Origin: Lamellibrachia satsuma
Taxonomy: Eukaryota; Annelida; Polychaeta; Sabellida; Siboglinidae
Reading direction: 5' to 3'
Assembly (NCBI GenBank): GCA_033239005.1
Contig: BSQZ01000006.1
Location: forward strand, 8,201,662 to 8,265,661
Length of the DNA stretch: 64,000 bases
Part shown: positions 25,860 through 37,800 of the stretch, in pieces
Position numbering within the stretch: position 1 is the stretch's first letter
How the letters are laid out: every line of letters starts with the position of its first letter
Notes under the pieces: generated by a model
Databases searched by the model: none
What the model saw: the letters and a program-made list of their open reading frames with translations, nothing else
Told to the model about the DNA's origin: nothing
Made by a program: the position numbers and the translations under genes

Positions 25860-27085
25860 GAACCTACAATTAAATTAACGATAATTGATTCACCATCTGG
25901 AATGCATACACACGCTATAAAGTGGCTTCTACATCATCATTACAACATAAACGTTGATGAGAGATTCTGAAATATAAAGACGTGGTTGATGTCATTTAAA
26001 ATATCATATACAAATCACTCTTTGAACTTTCACTGTACACAGGGTGGGCAGCAAAATTGTGTTGGTCATAGAATAGAATGTATGTTTCTAGATAAGTACA
26101 CTCATACGTGTATTTTATATATCGTTTTTTTGTAGATATCGTCTTGGTTATACACAAAGACACTACAGATGTTTATAATATTTTTAGTGATGCCTACTAA
26201 TCTTAAATCATTCATTTGCAAGAAAATGTTGCATTCATAAAACTCTATGAAAGAGTACACTAGATAGTGGCACAAATGGTGCCGCAGTAAAACCAAAAAC
26301 CAACCGTGCGAGTTTGATGAACAAACCAAACATACATGTCCTATGGCCCACATTTTGACCAGATGTCCCGTGTCCCTTGACAGAAAGCAAATGTCCAACA
26401 ATTTCGTGAAATTTATGCAATGTTTTGTAATATTACCATTTTTATTCCAGTTGGCCCAGACTACTCCAAAATTAATTACATTTAATGTGACGAAAACCAT
26501 TGGTATTATTCACATTGTGTGATTGCATTTCAGCTAGCATGGCAGAACCTGGTTTAAAAAAGAAATGTTCGTTCTGAAAAAAAAGAAAATGTTAATTTCA
26601 AGACGACTTGTTGACAAAATTGTTGTGTTATTGTACAAACAACGGCTAGATGTCCGGCAAAAAATTCTTATGACCACATATGTTCAAATGTTGTGTTTGT
26701 TGATGGAGCTCTTGGTGCAAGAAAAAGTGAGAAAAAAGAAGCCAAGTCGAGACAAAGATCTGACAAAAGCATAACTCTAAACAAAAACCCGCAAGGGTAT
26801 GTAAATATATGGGGGAATGTTAATGGGAAGACCAAGATGTGGAAGATGCCCGAAGAACAAGAAACATGATGGAATGTGGGGTCACATTTCGGGTAAGACC
26901 CATGGAAAGACAGACGGTGGAATGGAAAATTCCTACACGAGAAAACCTAGTTAAAGCTATGCTTTGAACAGAGTAGACAAAAGAAAAGTTATCGTACAAA
27001 TATACACAAGAACTAATGCTCACCCCATCAAGGAAGTCTAGACAGCTGCAATAATTGAGTTCTCATCTACTTTTTGTTTCCCCGA
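25860..27085. other. Intergenic sequence, nothing recognised
   Basis: This is AT-rich sequence between the convergent STOX and SGPL1 3' ends. A lysine-rich plus-strand frame at 26,565-26,774 and a nearby stretch with the pattern GRPRCGRCPKNKK (from about 26,820) may be transposase debris, but I recognise no family. Confidence 0.5.
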
Positions 27086-27089
27086 GTTT

Positions 27090-27245
27090 AAATAAACATT
27101 GGGAACAAGGGCTTTCTCGGTTGCAGCACCAACTCTGGAATTCTCTCTGTTAGTGTTAGGTCAGAGGAAATAATATAACATTTCTCTGTCATCTAAACAC
27201 TCATCCTTTTAACCTTGCCCACTTTCCTTAGTTCTCAGCGTATTC
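27090..27245 (+). mobile_element. CR1/L2-type LINE C-terminal fragment
   Basis: The sequence around 27,105-27,160 reads, with one frame disturbance, as the hallmark R-A-F-S-V-A-A-P-T-L-W-N-S-L close to the end of CR1/L2 reverse transcriptases, followed by a THPFNLAHFP-like end. It is short and broken. Confidence 0.6.
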
Positions 27246-28340
27246 ACCCATACATTGACTACTTGCTCTTGATGCACTTCTGAGTTCGGGGATTTGGTGT
27301 TGCAATGTATTGTACTAAGATTATTAGTTGACATTTTAATATGGCTGGTCAATTGTAGTGAAATACCAACCATTAGTTGACATTATAATGATTGGAATTT
27401 CACAGAAATGAGTCATTTTAGCAAAACAAATCAGATATAATGTTAATAGTTTTGCAAACTAGGTACATTACCATAATTATGGTAATGAAAGGCACTTATT
27501 GTACGTACATGTTCAATCACTGATGGTACCAAGTAACTGTCGCTGCTGTAGTTTCCTGGGAAACATGGGTGGCTCCCTTAGTCCATTGGCTCAACTAACA
27601 CTAACACTCAACTTCCCCTAATTACTTTTGCAACAAACAGATTTCGTGTTCTTAATAAATGTATACACATCTTTAAAAAGCATGCAATACCCTTACTTGG
27701 AGATCACAGATTTTTTTCAACTCTCCTATCAGTAAAACTTTAATATCACAACACAATTTCATACATACCTGGGAAAATATTTATATTTCGTCAATATAAA
27801 TTGTTCAAAAACATTGCGAGATCATTCTGTTTACCATTCAATTATTTTAGGTACATACCCATGTCAGGTCAATAACTTGGTTCTTGTAAAAATCCACATG
27901 TTGAAAATATCACATCACTGGTACATCAAGTGCTATATAGGTGGCATACTAGTAACTCACAAAGGCTCAACATTTTAATCATTACTACATCAGACAAATC
28001 TGGTTATCCAAAACATATTTTACAAAAACTCAATATCTTAATAATTAATACATCAGATAATTCCAGTTAGCTGCAACTAAAGCCTGCTGGATAGACAGCT
28101 CTCCAACAAACAGTTGTCTGCCATGGGCTAGTTATTTCGCTACAACCTACAGACTACAAACATAAGCTAATTACCTACTCAATTACATACGACAATACAC
28201 CATTTATTTCCACTTATATACTTATAATAAAATCTACACACAGTGCTGACTGTCTGCACTGTTCATAGCAGCAGGTATTTATAATTCTCTGGGGCACCTA
28301 GCCCACCCAGATTACAGACCAGCCAAAGACCTAGATTAAT
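27245..28340. other. Intergenic AT-rich sequence
   Basis: No gene is visible. A minus-strand AATAAA (plus-strand TTTATT at 28,203-28,208) about 1.1 kb past the SGPL1 stop could serve as its poly(A) signal, but no closer candidate confirms this. Confidence 0.4.
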
Positions 28341-28940
28341 GAGTAATATTTTTACTTAGTTCACAGTCAGTTTATGTTTTTTCTTCCCATGACATTTCGA
28401 CTGCTATCAGCGATCTTCTTCAGATGGTGACACGGCAGTCATTCTATGCAGATGTATCACTCTGGTGTGTGCCCCCCGTGGCTGCGCCCTGGGTGGCCCT
28501 TCATTAGGTCATCTCGATTCATGCTGTCTTTGGTTTTTCTTATCCATATTGCATCTTTGATGCTTCTTGTACTCCAGTCCGACTCCCTGTCTACAAATTT
28601 GGCCCCCTCCCAGTCTACTATGTGATTCTGTTGAGTTATGTGATCTGTGATAGCCGATTTATGCATCTCTTTTTCTGTTTGTTTTTTTACTTCGGGTGTA
28701 AGGGTCTGCTAGTCGATGCACCAGAATGATACGTCTGCGTAGGGTCTGCTAGTCGATGCACCAGAATGATACGTCTGCGTAGGGTCTGCTAGTCGATGCA
28801 CCAGAGTGATACGCCTGTGTAGAATAACTACCGTTTTGCCATCTAGCATTAGTCGTTTGAAAAAGATTGCTGATAGCAGTTGAAACATCACGGGAAGAAA
28901 AAAGGTAAACTGACTGTGAAATAAGTAAAAATATTACTCA
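28341..28940 (-). mobile_element. Penelope-like element remnant with inverted terminal repeats
   Basis: A minus-strand frame at 28,457-28,666 encodes the distal part of a Penelope-like GIY-YIG endonuclease region: SAITDHITQQNHIVDW, then VDRESDW, then IKDAIWIRKT and MNRDD, the usual order in this family. Arms of about 80 bp at 28,341-28,420 and 28,859-28,940 are inverted copies of each other (GCTGATAGCAGT, GGGAAGAAAAAA, AACTGACTGTGAA, AAGTAAAAATATTACTCAT). Inverted terminal repeats are known for Penelope-like elements. The reverse transcriptase and the catalytic part of the endonuclease are missing. Confidence 0.85.
28701..28820. repeat. 40-bp tandem triplication inside the Penelope-like remnant
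   Basis: Three consecutive 40-bp units start AGGGTCTGCTAGTCGATGCA at 28,701, 28,741 and 28,781. The first two are identical and the third has a few substitutions. Confidence 0.95.
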
Positions 28941-29301
28941 TATGAACCATCCAGTCTGATGAACATCTTCACTAACCTAGATTAATCTCACTCTACACTG
29001 ATTAGTTCCTCAAAATTCATCTATCTAGTTTTAGTATCTGGCAACCAAATTAAAATTACCGATTTTGCAAGAAATCCATGATGTAAAGAATTTACTTGCA
29101 GAAATATTCATTGCACTTTTTTTTTAAAACAAACATTGCTGTAGTGGTGTACTTTACCCTAGACACAAAACGTTCGTGAGATTTACACACCCTACTGAAC
29201 ATCTGCTAAAATACACCTTTCACTTTACACTTTCTAATTTGTGCACGACACTGGAATGAAGTAAACATTTCGTCAACCGGCTTCCACAACAAAGATTTCC
29301 A

Positions 29302-29424
29302 TTACTCTGCATTGTTGTGGCAGGGGGCAGCACGAGTATTGTAATAGGCATCGAAGAAACAGCCACCAAGTTGAGATACGATGGAGCGGTCGGGAATGCT
29401 CTGGGCCATTCCGTACATGGCTCC
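29302..29424 (-). CDS. SGPL1: SGPL1 coding exon 16 (residues 514-553) and stop
   Basis: The acceptor TTACAG opens in phase 0. The exon reads GAMYGMAQ, then PDRSIV, matching the conserved end of animal S1P lyases, then a short divergent tail to TAA (plus-strand 29,302-29,304). The tail is shorter than the human one. Confidence 0.94.
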   Translation of the reverse strand, partial: GAMYGMAQSIPDRSIVSQLGGCFFDAYYNTRAAPCHNNAE

Positions 29425-32400
29425 CTGTAAGTAGAAATATCAATCATTGAATAACGACCGAGACACCAGCAACATCATGTTTACATAGCTACTCTCACAA
29501 GCAAGAGGGTCTGGGTTCTTAGGCAAGTTTCTAAACACACTGACATGGTGTTGTTAGCCAGGCTTCTATCGTTAAAGGTCATTCCTGAATTGATTTTTTC
29601 ATTTTGTTTTAGAATCTTTATGCAAAAAATAGTGTCGCCTATGACACACTAGCTTATTTGTGCAAGTGTGTTATCTTGGTTGCGATAAAATTATTGGAAA
29701 AACTAAGAAATTTTTATTGGAGACCAAAAAACGGCAAACACAGTCCGGCTCTATTATTATGACAAGACTATTCACACTTTTGTAAGTTGCCTGATCTAAC
29801 CATAACAGTCAATTGTTTCGTTGATTTTAACAAAAGTATGTACTCTTTTACTAAACTGACTGCGCATATCACTACTGATTTGAATATCAATGAATCTGAT
29901 TCGTGATGGTCTAAATGAATTGAGGAGGAAGTTTTAATCATTGTTGGTGTTGGTGTGGATATGTCCGTAACATCAATCAATGCCATCAGCAGCCACCATC
30001 AACCAATCACTGGAGAGATGACATTAGGCAAAGCCTGCACCAGTGGGTCCTGCACTGCCAGGCCACTGAATAAACATGTGGTTTGACTTTGCATAACTCT
30101 CCTCAAAGCGTCAACAAGCTGAGCAAACAAATTTGGGTTTGTAAACATCATGACAACGCAGGCTATGTTGTCACCGTTCAGGTGTGTTGTATATGCATGT
30201 ACCCAGACTGTAGCATAATCTATTGTAACCCACTCACCTGTCCCCCACACTTGGCCGTGGGATCCTTCATTATTTCTGCAACACATTCTTCGAGGTCGGA
30301 GATGAAGCCGTCAGCTACTCCAGGCTTGGTGTGTACGAGAGTGACACACAGGTGGATACTGCAAGCGAAGGAAATGCTGAGGAAATCTTCATCTGTCTGT
30401 GTAATAACATACTTCTCTCTGTACCAATTTATTACTATATATTTTCATACCTATTACAGTCAGAGGGCACCGTTGATCAGATTAATTCATGTTGCTGCTA
30501 TGTTTATGTGTATAATTAATGTTATATAGTGTCTTGCATAACAAATTCAATTACTAATATAAAAGTTTTATACAATATAAAATGTACCCCGAGATAAAAG
30601 AAAAAAAAAATTAGTAGTCCCCTAAGTGTGGTTCTTTTTCAGAGAAATGGTTGCACCACCTCACGTACCCTGAATAACCAAGAGTAGAGATGGACTGGAT
30701 GCCACATTTCCCTGATACAGGACCACTGTGTTGCTCACCTGGACGGGAACTGCAGGGGATTCAGGTTCCACCCCTTCTCGCTGAGCGCATCCGACAGACG
30801 GTAGATGTTGAAGTCATGTGACCCAATACCGATGACACTGACCTTTGGCTGACCCAAGATATAAATGCCCTTCACCTCTTGCAATCTGAACACAACAAAA
30901 CTGCTCAAATGTACTTTCATGATTAAAAGTTCTTAAAGAACTCAGTTTATTCAATCGGTTCTAGTGACATGCTAGCTCATTCGTTCACTCGGTTCTAGTG
31001 ACATGCTAACTCATTTGTTCAATCAGTTCTAGTGACATGGTAGCTCATTTGTTCACTCGGTTCTAGTGACATGCTAACTCATTTGTTCAATCAGTTCTAG
31101 TGACATGGTAGCTCATTTGTTCACTCGCTTCTAGTGACATGCTAGCTCATTTGTTCAATCAGTTCTAGTGACATGCTAGCTCGTTTGTTCACTCGGTTCG
31201 AGTGACATGCTAGCTCATTTATTCACTTGGTTCAAGTTTCATGCTAGCTCATTTGTTCACTCAGTTCGAGTGACATGCTAGCTCGTTTGTTCACTCGGTT
31301 CTAGTGACATGCTAGCTCATTTGTTCAATCAGTTCTAGTGACATGCTAGCTCGTTTGTTCACTCGGTTCGAGTGACATGCTAGCTCATTTATTCACTTGG
31401 TTCAAGTTTCATGCTAGCTCATTTGTTCACTCAGTTCGAGTGACATGCTAGCTCATTTGTTCACTCGGTTCTAGTGACATGCTAGCTCATTTGTTCACTC
31501 GGTTCTAGTGACATGCTAGCTCATTTGTTCAATCAGTTCTAGTGACATGCTAGCTCGTTTGTTCACTCGGTTCGAGTGACATGCTAGCTCATTTATTCAC
31601 TTGGTTCAAGTTTCATGCTAGCTCATTTGTTCACTCAGTTCGAGTGACATGCTAGCTCGTTTGTTCACTCGGTTCTAGTGACATGCTAGCTCATTTGTTC
31701 ACTCGGTTCAAGTTTCATGCTAGCTCATTTGTTCACTCGGTTCGAGTGACATGCTAGCTCATTTATTCACTTGGTTCAAGTTTCATGCTAGCTCATTTGT
31801 TCACTCGGTTCGAGTGACATGCTAGCTCATTTGTTCACTTGGTTCTAGTGACATGCTAGCTCATTTGTTCACTCGGGTCGAGTGACATGCTAGCTCGTTT
31901 GTACAAATTTCTTATTTAGCTTCAGTGAAACAATCAGACAAACTAAGCGAATCAATTATTTACTTTTGATCTGATCCATTCAAAATTTGGCAAAAAAGGG
32001 CAAAAGTGGTCCAACAACTAAATAACTATTCACATATTCAAAAGTTGCTTCATCTAAAGATCACAGTCAATTATTTTGATGATGGGAACATAACTAGGCA
32101 ACTAGAAAGAACACAACTAGGCAACCATGACAGAAAGAACATAACTAGGCAACCATGACAGAACAAAACATAACTAGGCAACCATAACAGAAAGAACATA
32201 ACTAGGCAACCATGACAGAACAAAACATAACTAGGCAACCATAACAGAAAGAACATAACTAGGCAACCATAACAGAAAGAACATAACTAGGCAACCATGA
32301 CAGAACAAAACATAACTAGGCAACCATAACAGAAAGAACATAACTAGGCAACCATGACAGAACAAAACATAACTAGGCAACCATAACAGAAAGAACATAA

Positions 32401-34796
32401 CTAGGCAACCATGACAGAACAAAACATAACTAGGCAACCATAACAGAAAGAACATAACTAGGCAACCATAACAGAAAGAACATAACTAGGCAACCATGAC
32501 AGAACAAAACATAACTTGGCAACCATAACAGAAAGAACATAACTAGGCAACCATAACAGAAAGAACATAACTAGGCAACCATGACAGAAAGAACATAACT
32601 AGGCAACCACGAGAGACAGAGGATGTCATTGCACTTTGCAGAATGAAAATTTAAACCTGTACGCTTTGCCAAAAGTAAGTTAGCGATAAAATAAATACTA
32701 GACCTAGGGAAGTGTGGCGAAAGCGGCCACCAGTGATAGCTACATGGCATACAGCCTACAGCTAAAAGTGGTCACCAGCAATAGTTACATGGCATACAGC
32801 CTGCAGCTAAAAGTGGTCACCAGCAATAGTTACATGACTTACAGCCTGCAGCTAAAAGTGGTCACCAGCAATAGTTACATGGCTTACAGCCTGCAGCTAA
32901 AAGTGGTCACCAGCAATAGTTACATGGCATACAGCCTGCAGCTAAAAGTGGTCACCAGCAATAGTTACATGGCATACAGCCTGCAGCTAAAAGTGGTCAC
33001 CAGCAATAGTTACATGGCATACAGCCTGCAGCTAAAAGTGGTCACCAGCAATAGTTACATGGCATACAGCCTGCAGCTAAAAGTGGTCACCAGCAATAGT
33101 TACATGGCATACAGCCTGCAGCTAAAAGCAGCCATCAGCGATAGCTACATGACATACAGCTTGCAGCTAAAAGTGGTCACCAGCAATAGTTACATGGCAT
33201 ACAGCCTGCAGCTAAAAGTGGTCACCAGCAATAGTTACATGACATACAGCTTGCAGCTAAAAGTGGTCACCAGCAATAGTTACATGGCATACAGCCTACA
33301 GCTAAAAGTGGTCACCAGCAATAGTTACATGGCATACAGCCTGCAGCTAAAAGTGGTCACCAGCAATAGTTACATGACATACAGCTTGCAGCTAAAAGTG
33401 GTCACCAGCAATAGTTACATGGCATACAGCTTGCAGCTAAAAGTGGTCACCAGCAATAGTTACATGGCATACAGACTGCAGCTAAAAGCAGCCATCAGCG
33501 ATAGCTACATGGCATACAAACTGCAGCTACAAGTGGCCACCAGCGATAGCTAGTATTAGCTACATGGCACACATCCTACAGCTAAAAGCACACCTGCACT
33601 GTGAATTAATCTCAAAAGTATCTGCAAGGTGGCGCCAGCAGCAGTATCGATCCTTTGCATTTAGTGAGCCTTCAGCCCTGGAAAGCTGTTTTCGAGTGTG
33701 GTTTCATTTCTGAAAATGGGGGTACACGTCTGCTAGGCATCTGTCTCTATTTGGAACGATATGCTATATTTCCTGAGCATTCTGAAAATGATAAATGAGC
33801 AATAACCGTGAGAGAATGTATCGTGTGGTGCTGATGATCTTGCGGGTCGACTGGATATATCCCTCCTCACCCATGTACACCAATGTGGCCCAGCAGGCTG
33901 CGATGATCGCCCCCGGACGACTCCCTACAAACGCACAAGAGGGAAAATGTCCAAATAGAATTATGCCATACTATAAAAATTCACTTATTAAATCTAAAAG
34001 TTAGTTTTTATATAGCGGAGTATTCAGTCCTTAAGACTGCTCAAGGCATTTTATACTTCACCTTCTGACAGAACTGTTCATGCCGACACCTACTCTCGAC
34101 TTCTCTGAGAAGATTTCAGCCATGTGGCAATTATTGCACAAAGACTATTGGATGACATATATATCAATATCTGTCAATAGCCAGGTACTCATTTATAAAG
34201 CTGTGCAAACTGAGGCAGTTTGGGTGGAGTGAAACCTTAAACTAAATTTGTTAAATATAACAAATTAATTATTATAATTATATTCAATACAGCACATTTG
34301 AAACACAAAAAATAACTGATCCAGTTCATAAATAAAATACTAGAAAATCATAATATGTACAGTACAAATAATACATAATAATACATAATAATACATAATA
34401 CAGTACAAATAATACATAATAATACATATACAGTACAAATAATACATAATAATACATAATACAGTACAAATATTTCAATGACTAATACAATTATTTCCTA
34501 ATGAAACATGTTCCTAGAAATTATCAAAGATCACCAGCATAAACCTTCTGTAAGTATGGTAGGCCTGAGTTAGCCATGTGGTACACATACCTGAGAATGA
34601 CGGCGAGGCATAGATGCCACCAGGCCAATCTGGCTGCACAAAGTACTGGTACTTTCTGTAGTCCTTGTTTCGGTACAGAATCACAGATGAGCCCTTCGGT
34701 GCAAAGCCATACTGCAACACACAGCAGAACTGCATGTCACACACACGTACATATACAGTGTTACACACCTTTCAGGTATATATACACACCTGTCAG

Positions 34797-34827
<31 letters not shown>

Positions 34828-37800
34828 CACCTGTCAGGTTTACATATACACCTGTCAATGAAGTTACCATGATTGTTAGAATATTTGTAGTCTGCTACTT
34901 GTGGCAGTTCCTGGTAGGTGTTACACTGTATGTATTTATGCCAAGTGAGGTTTTGATTCCCCGTGGTAGAACTATAAACAAGTGGGGCGTGGCAGCATGG
35001 GGGCTAGAGTGCTGGAGTGTCAATCAAGTGGACCAGGGTTTGAGTCCACCTGTTGCCGTTTCAAAACTTGGGCAATTTTGTCCATTCCACTTTGCCCATG
35101 TCTCAGATGTGACACTAGAAGCCATTTGTCCCTTCTACCAGGTGCCTATGCCAGGGGAAGTAAAACATCCGACACAGGAAGTAAATGTCATGGACGCACA
35201 AGCTGTAATACACACTACACTGATCGTGTGTAGGGTTGGCACTGAACAAAGCCAAAGCTAGCTCCAGTAATGGAGCAAAGTGCACCCATGAGCTATACAA
35301 GATGTCAGCATAATCGATGTTATTTCTCCGACTGCTCATACACGAAACAATCCTGTCTTACACCTAATTTTTTACAGCACTCTCTCAAACTCTCAGACAA
35401 AATAATTTCGATCATTTGCTAGCACCAAGACTGCTTTAAATCAAGAACGACCTTACAGTGTCAATGACATGTGCCCTGATACACTTATGTTGCACTATTG
35501 TCTGTGGTACACTATGGTCCTACCTTGTGTGTATCAGCCGAGATACTCGTCACTCCTGCCACCCCAAAGTCAAATGGGTCCAGAGGGTAGCCAGCCTTCC
35601 CCATAAAGGGAAGAAGGAACCCTCCCAGACAGCTGTCCACATGCACTGGGATGTTGTATTGCTGTCCAAGCTTAAACACAGCACAGGTAGATATTGGCAA
35701 GATAATTTGTCAGGATTCCTTCAGCGTTTAAGCTCCACAAACTACAAAGTTGACACAAAACCTAAAACTCCAGCATAGTTATCTTCGTGTTAGTAATTAT
35801 ATGATTTAAAAAAAAGACAAGTGTAAACTTATTTTTAATGTGGTAATTACTAGTGAATAATTAAATAAGTTGTGTGTTAATGTGGCATGCAAATAGTGAG
35901 ACCCTCTGAATTCAAAGATCAGTGTAGTCTCCATTTGCATTTAGGCAAGAATCATTGAAACATAATTTTGCTTAAGTGTTAAAACATCAGATTTGAGTAC
36001 ATGCATTGTGGAATAAAACAAATACCTAAAGAGTAATGGTACTTTTAAAGAATGTCCATAACTGCTCACCTTAGCAATGTCTTCAATGGGATCAATTATC
36101 CCATGGGGAAAGTGAGGCGCTGATCCCACCAACTAAAAAGAAACAACAACGTCAAATAATGAAAGTGACCCTTTGGGCCCTCCAAATACAGCAAGGTGAC
36201 CAGTCTTATGACTGTAATTGCAACACTTCACATATGTTATCTCTGGCAGATCCCTAGTTATAGTTACCAAGATTATCTTTTCTCCAGAATACAATTTCAG
36301 TCATAGCTGGCACTTGCTCCAGGGAAACCCCTTGCGTTAGTATTGCGAATGCATACTGGATGATTCAAATGTAATGATGTCAGCATCTTGTTTTCATTCA
36401 TGAACCAAATCAACAATGTTCTTTACTGTGCTAAACTATGGCAGGATTTGACAATGTTTGCAGAGACTATAATCTACTTCATACGTGTGGCACTTAGGAG
36501 GCAGATGATATCATGTGCCCCGATGTGCTGATTAAAACTGACCATGCATGTGTTCTTAGTGATCGCCCTCTTCATGGCGGACACATCCACTCTCTTGGTC
36601 GTCTCATCAATGGGAACGTGTGTGATCCTCATGCATAGATAATCAGCAGCCTGAAACACAAGTTTAATTTAAGAAACTGCAACCTTAATGGTTTCTCATT
36701 ATTTTTAACAAGTGATAAAACACAAGGGTATATGTAAAATGTTGAATTATTGTTATGAAGAGTGCTGTTGTCCAATCTACCATAAAAAACTTTATATGAA
36801 ATTTAATTCATGTAACTACATTTGGCTATCAGTGAAGCTGTAGTTATTTTCATAACATAGACAGGAATTGTCAGTATAAATTACTACATACATAAACATA
36901 CATACATTAATAGCATTTTACACAGATTCTGTGCATGTATAGTTTGTAAGGTGCGTGTGCGTGCGCGCGTGCGTGCGTGCGTGCGTGGCTAAACTTTGTG
37001 CGTGTGTGTGTTTGCATGAATGCCATATTGCAAATCAAAGATACACATGTGTAACCAACATCATTAATATAATCTACTGCTGATGACTATAAGACTGCCT
37101 CACCTTGTCAAAGGCACAATGCACAGTAATCGGCACCACCCTACAAAGAAACACAGACCCTGGACTCAAAGTGACACCACAGCCATGACCCATCTTCAGT
37201 GATCCATGAGATATTTCTACTCAAACTTACATGGCACAACAAACCGTTGAACGCTAATAAATTTAAGCAGTGACCTTAAAAACATCCTTTGACTTAGAAG
37301 TCCAGTTTATGACTTGCCAACAAGTCAGCAAAAACTTAAACACTTGGACATCTGGTCAAATCTAGGTCGAATGTCTGTGGAACCAGGAATGTACACACAA
37401 ATATATCTGAGTGGTAATGGGTTAACATATGTCAAAAAAAAGGGCTGTAAGGCAAGGCAAGTTGACGAATCACATGTTTACTGATCATACACTGTATATA
37501 ATTGTATATATATATATATATATATAATTGTATATATATATATATATCAGATCATAAACAATACAGAAATAAAAATAATGAAAGTAATGACGGTAAAGGA
37601 AGAGTTTACCGAGACTCAAACAAGGAAGATCAGATGATGAAAAATTTTAAATTATATTTAACCACTGATGAATGATGTATGAATAATGAGTGGGATATAT
37701 ATATATATATATATATCCCACTCACTATTCATACATGGGATATATATATATATATCCCACTCAACATTCATACATCATTCATCAATGGTTAAATATAATT

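Noticed and set aside
26820..27023. Host gene with a zinc-knuckle-like pattern near 26,820
   Set aside because: The cysteines (GRPRCGRCPKNKK) do not complete any motif, and stops surround the stretch; at most unidentified transposon debris.
32071..32455. Leucine/phenylalanine-rich membrane-like frames on the minus strand
   Set aside because: They are in-frame readings of the 28-bp minisatellite with no start context or homologue.
34665..35261. 198-codon plus-strand frame
   Set aside because: It runs through SGPL1 exon 12 antisense, a TA microsatellite and a SINE; composite and accidental.
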